From NCBI GenBank assembly GCA_030841085.1, contig JAVEDP010000036.1, positions 62,001-126,000 on the forward strand: a DNA stretch of 64,000 nucleotides, in the 5' to 3' direction. Of the stretch, positions 62,088-64,000 are shown one piece after another (position 1 is the stretch's first letter; the number at the start of each line of letters is the position of its first letter). A program made the translations under genes and the position numbers. Below the pieces are notes generated by a model. It did not search any database. It saw only the letters and a program-made list of their open reading frames with translations, and was not told the DNA's origin. This DNA comes from Pyrinomonadaceae bacterium (GTDB taxonomy: Bacteria; Acidobacteriota; Blastocatellia; Pyrinomonadales; Pyrinomonadaceae).

Positions 62088-62351
62088 TTGTTAGCAATTC
62101 AGTTAATGCGCACCGGCGCCAAGAAACGCCCTTCTTACCGAGTGGTAGTGAAGGAAAAACAATCAAAGCGGGACGGCGCCTATCTTGAGAACGTGGGCAC
62201 CTATAACCCAACGCAGCAGCCCGCCGAGATTAAACTAAAAATGGATCGTGTCCTTTACTGGCTCGGCAAAGGCGCGCAGCCGACGGATACCGTTGGTCGT
62301 TTGATCAAAGCCAGCGACAAGCAACAGGCGCAAGCACAGCCTGAAGCTTAG
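62088..62351 (+). CDS. rpsP: 30S ribosomal protein S16
   Basis: The 87-residue protein starts at TTG 62088, seven bases after GGAGG at 62076-62080, so the start is firm. The family sequence LAIQLMRTGAKKRPSYRVVV follows, with GTYNPTQ-type and YWLGKGAQPTDTV segments, as in S16 (about 82 residues). It binds 16S rRNA in assembly of the small subunit. It is 77 bases after ffh and 23 before khpA. Confidence 0.97.
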   Translation: MLAIQLMRTGAKKRPSYRVVVKEKQSKRDGAYLENVGTYNPTQQPAEIKLKMDRVLYWLGKGAQPTDTVGRLIKASDKQQAQAQPEA

Positions 62352-62374
62352 GGTCGAACGACCCGACAAAGAAT

Positions 62375-62605
62375 ATGAAAGAAGCCGTCGAGATGATTGT
62401 CAGGGCGTTGGTTGACGACGTTGAGGCGGTTGACGTGCGCGAAGTGAAGCGCGAAGGGGCAACGTTGATCGAAGTTCGCGTGGCTCCCGGGGACATGGGC
62501 AAGATCATTGGCAGGCAAGGCCGCACAGTTCGCGCGTTGCGAGCGTTGGCCCACGCCGTAAGTTTGAAGAGACGGCATCGCTTCGTTCTTGAAATTGTGG
62601 AATGA
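62375..62605 (+). CDS. khpA: KH-domain RNA-binding protein KhpA
   Basis: The 76-residue protein is a single KH domain with the GXXG loop IIGRQGRT, between EVRVAPGDMGK and AHAVSLKRRHRF. It fits KhpA (YlqC), a small RNA-binding protein that partners with KhpB in some bacteria and is always found between rpsP and rimM in this operon type. It overlaps rimM by four bases (ATGA). Confidence 0.94.
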   Translation: MKEAVEMIVRALVDDVEAVDVREVKREGATLIEVRVAPGDMGKIIGRQGRTVRALRALAHAVSLKRRHRFVLEIVE

Positions 62606-63138
62606 AATTGGCACGCGAGCAGACTGATGCTGACCTGATCGTCGTGGCGCGCGCCGTTCGGACGCGAGGACTGAAGGGCGAGATTGTTGCCGAACTTTTG
62701 TCCGATTTTCCTGAAAGATTCGAGCGCATCTCCGCAGTATTTGCAGTTGGTTCCGGAGAAAAGAAGGCGCTCCAACTTGAAAATCATTGGTTTCAAAATA
62801 ATCGGATAGTTTTGAAGTTTGCAGGATACGACGACGTCGAAGCTGCAAAGTCGCTGATCGGATTTGATTTTGCGCTGCCGGAATCGGAACGCATGAAGCT
62901 CTCTGAAAATGAGTATTACGACTGGGAACTCGAGGGTTGTTCAGTCGTAATCAAAGATGGTCCAACCCTGGGCATCGTGCGTGGAGTGCTGCGGACTGGC
63001 GGAGTCGAGTTGCTTGCGATCGAAGACGACAGCGCGCGGGAACACCTGGTGCCGATGGTCGAGTCGTTCGTGATCAAGATCGATATCTCGCGCCGTGAGA
63101 TTTTGATCGATCCGCCCGAAGGATTGTTGGAGCTTTAG
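62602..63138 (+). CDS. rimM: Ribosome maturation factor RimM
   Basis: The 178-residue protein has the N-terminal RimM domain (VARAVRTRGLKGEIVAELLS) and a PRC-barrel C-terminal domain (YYDWELEGCSVVIKDG, LVPMVESFVIKIDISRREIL). It binds S19 and helps 30S head maturation. The start is coupled to khpA by overlap. Length and order match other bacteria. Confidence 0.95.
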   Translation: MKLAREQTDADLIVVARAVRTRGLKGEIVAELLSDFPERFERISAVFAVGSGEKKALQLENHWFQNNRIVLKFAGYDDVEAAKSLIGFDFALPESERMKLSENEYYDWELEGCSVVIKDGPTLGIVRGVLRTGGVELLAIEDDSAREHLVPMVESFVIKIDISRREILIDPPEGLLEL

Positions 63139-63157
63139 CTAGTCTTGAAAGTCTAAC

Positions 63158-63856
63158 GTGCTGCGTTGCGACATCATCACCATCTTCCCGGATTTCTTTC
63201 GCGAGACGTTTGCTTACGGGATTATTCGCAGAGCGCGCGCGGCTGGACTGGTTGAACTGGAGGCGCACGATCTGCGCCGCTGGACCAGCGACAAGCACCG
63301 CATCGTCGACGATCGGCCATTTGGCGGCGGCGAAGGAATGGTACTAAAGCCGGAACCGATCTTTGCAGCAGTGAGGGAATTAACAGGCGCTGCCAGCCGC
63401 AAAGATTATGCGTCGCAAACGCGCGTAATTCTTTTGTCGCCGCAAGGGCGAGTGTTTACTCAGGCGATGGCCCAGGATCTTTCCCAGCAAACGTCGCACA
63501 TTGTTTTGATTTGCGGTCGTTACGAAGGTGTCGACGAACGAGTTGCCGACGAGTTGGTAACTGACGAAGTCTCAATTGGAGATTATGTGCTATCGGGTGG
63601 CGAGCCGGCCGCTTTGGTCGTCATTGATGCCTTGATTCGTTTGTTGCCGGGTGCGGTCGGGAACGAGAGTTCGACAACCAACGAATCATTTACCGAGAGT
63701 TTGTTGGATTGTCCGCAATACACTCGGCCGCCGGAGTTCTCAGGATTGAAAGTTCCGGAAGTGTTATTAAACGGGCATCATGCAGAAATTGCGCGTTGGC
63801 GGCGTGAGGCGGCATTAAAGAAAACAGAACGCAACCGCCCGGATCTATTGAAATAA
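63158..63856 (+). CDS. trmD: tRNA (guanine37-N1)-methyltransferase
   Basis: The 232-residue SPOUT enzyme methylates G37 of tRNAs with SAM. It starts at GTG 63158 with [11 protein letters not shown]. Key segments are [17 protein letters not shown], the knot's [13 protein letters not shown] and [14 protein letters not shown], and [15 protein letters not shown] plus GHHAEI near the C-terminus. All expected motifs are present, so it is probably active. It lies 19 bases after rimM. Confidence 0.96.
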   Translation: MLRCDIITIFPDFFRETFAYGIIRRARAAGLVELEAHDLRRWTSDKHRIVDDRPFGGGEGMVLKPEPIFAAVRELTGAASRKDYASQTRVILLSPQGRVFTQAMAQDLSQQTSHIVLICGRYEGVDERVADELVTDEVSIGDYVLSGGEPAALVVIDALIRLLPGAVGNESSTTNESFTESLLDCPQYTRPPEFSGLKVPEVLLNGHHAEIARWRREAALKKTERNRPDLLK

Positions 63857-63880
63857 GTTTCGCGAAAATGGAGTGATGAG

Positions 63881-64000
63881 ATGAACCGACTAGACAGCAT
63901 TGAACAAACACAGTTGCGCAGCAACATTCCTGATTTTCAAGCGGGTGACACGGTCCGCGTGCATGTGCGCATTAAAGAGTCGGAAACGAAAGAGCGTTTG
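63881..64000 (+). CDS. rplS: 50S ribosomal protein L19, 3' end cut by window
   Basis: The first 40 codons read MNRLDSIEQTQL, then IPDFQAGDTVRVHVRIKE, the conserved L19 start. The ATG follows GGAG by seven bases. The gene continues past the window. Its place after trmD matches the standard operon order. Confidence 0.93.
   Translation, partial: MNRLDSIEQTQLRSNIPDFQAGDTVRVHVRIKESETKERL

Overview
The window (64 kb, GC in the mid-50s by eye) looks like a chromosomal contig of an acidobacterium, most likely class Blastocatellia. This is an inference from gene content: an Oar-type TonB receptor with a carboxypeptidase-regulatory N-terminus, a VWFA protein of the type common in Acidobacteriota, DUF2911 and TPR secreted proteins, a tricorn-like protease and a secreted M13 peptidase. 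No rRNA, tRNA, CRISPR array, phage or transposase gene was recognised.

Layout. 1-5 kb: a 5'-truncated GNAT-like gene, ftcD, a SpoIIM/DUF95 membrane protein and a two-domain DUF4440 lipoprotein. 5-16.8 kb: large secreted peptidases (tricorn-like S41, M13), DUF2911 and TPR proteins, an HNH endonuclease with a small partner, a CYTH protein and a DUF3298-like lipoprotein. 16.9-24.8 kb: MFS exporter, DoxX, zinc-ribbon thioredoxin, enoyl-CoA hydratase, a secreted HEXXH protein, a PD40 propeller lipoprotein and two unknown secreted proteins. 24.9-31.1 kb: the TonB receptor, a methyltransferase and a DUF512 radical-SAM-like protein. 31.4-33.3 kb: four small membrane proteins (unknown, CD225, zinc-ribbon/TM2, DUF2752). 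33.4-47.8 kb: a surface polysaccharide cluster (two methyltransferases, epimerase, GT2, AsnB-type amidotransferase, an alpha-helical toroid protein, hexapeptide acetyltransferase, Gfo/Idh dehydrogenase, DUF354, priming glycosyl-phosphotransferase, O-antigen ligase) interrupted by a RelA/SpoT-domain gene with a small overlapping partner. 47.8-56.3 kb, all minus strand: VWA protein, small membrane protein, a giant Ig-domain surface protein and a subtilisin-like protease with a 35-unit hexapeptide tail. 57-60 kb: a TPR/sigma-54-type activator. 60.5-64 kb: the conserved housekeeping operon ffh-rpsP-khpA-rimM-trmD-rplS, cut by the window end.

The most unusual feature is in the gaps between genes. 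Nearly every longer spacer holds an inverted repeat drawn from a small set of recurring sequence words, at least ten families. Several have second copies tens of kb away, one is nested inside another, and some run into gene ends, supplying start-proximal codons, stop codons or C-terminal residues. Other points to check: a likely +1 frameshift just after the start of the giant Ig-domain gene, a PDZ-like domain inside the O-antigen ligase, the near-perfect DGIMLS repeat tail of the protease, and the alarmone-synthetase-like pair inside the polysaccharide cluster.
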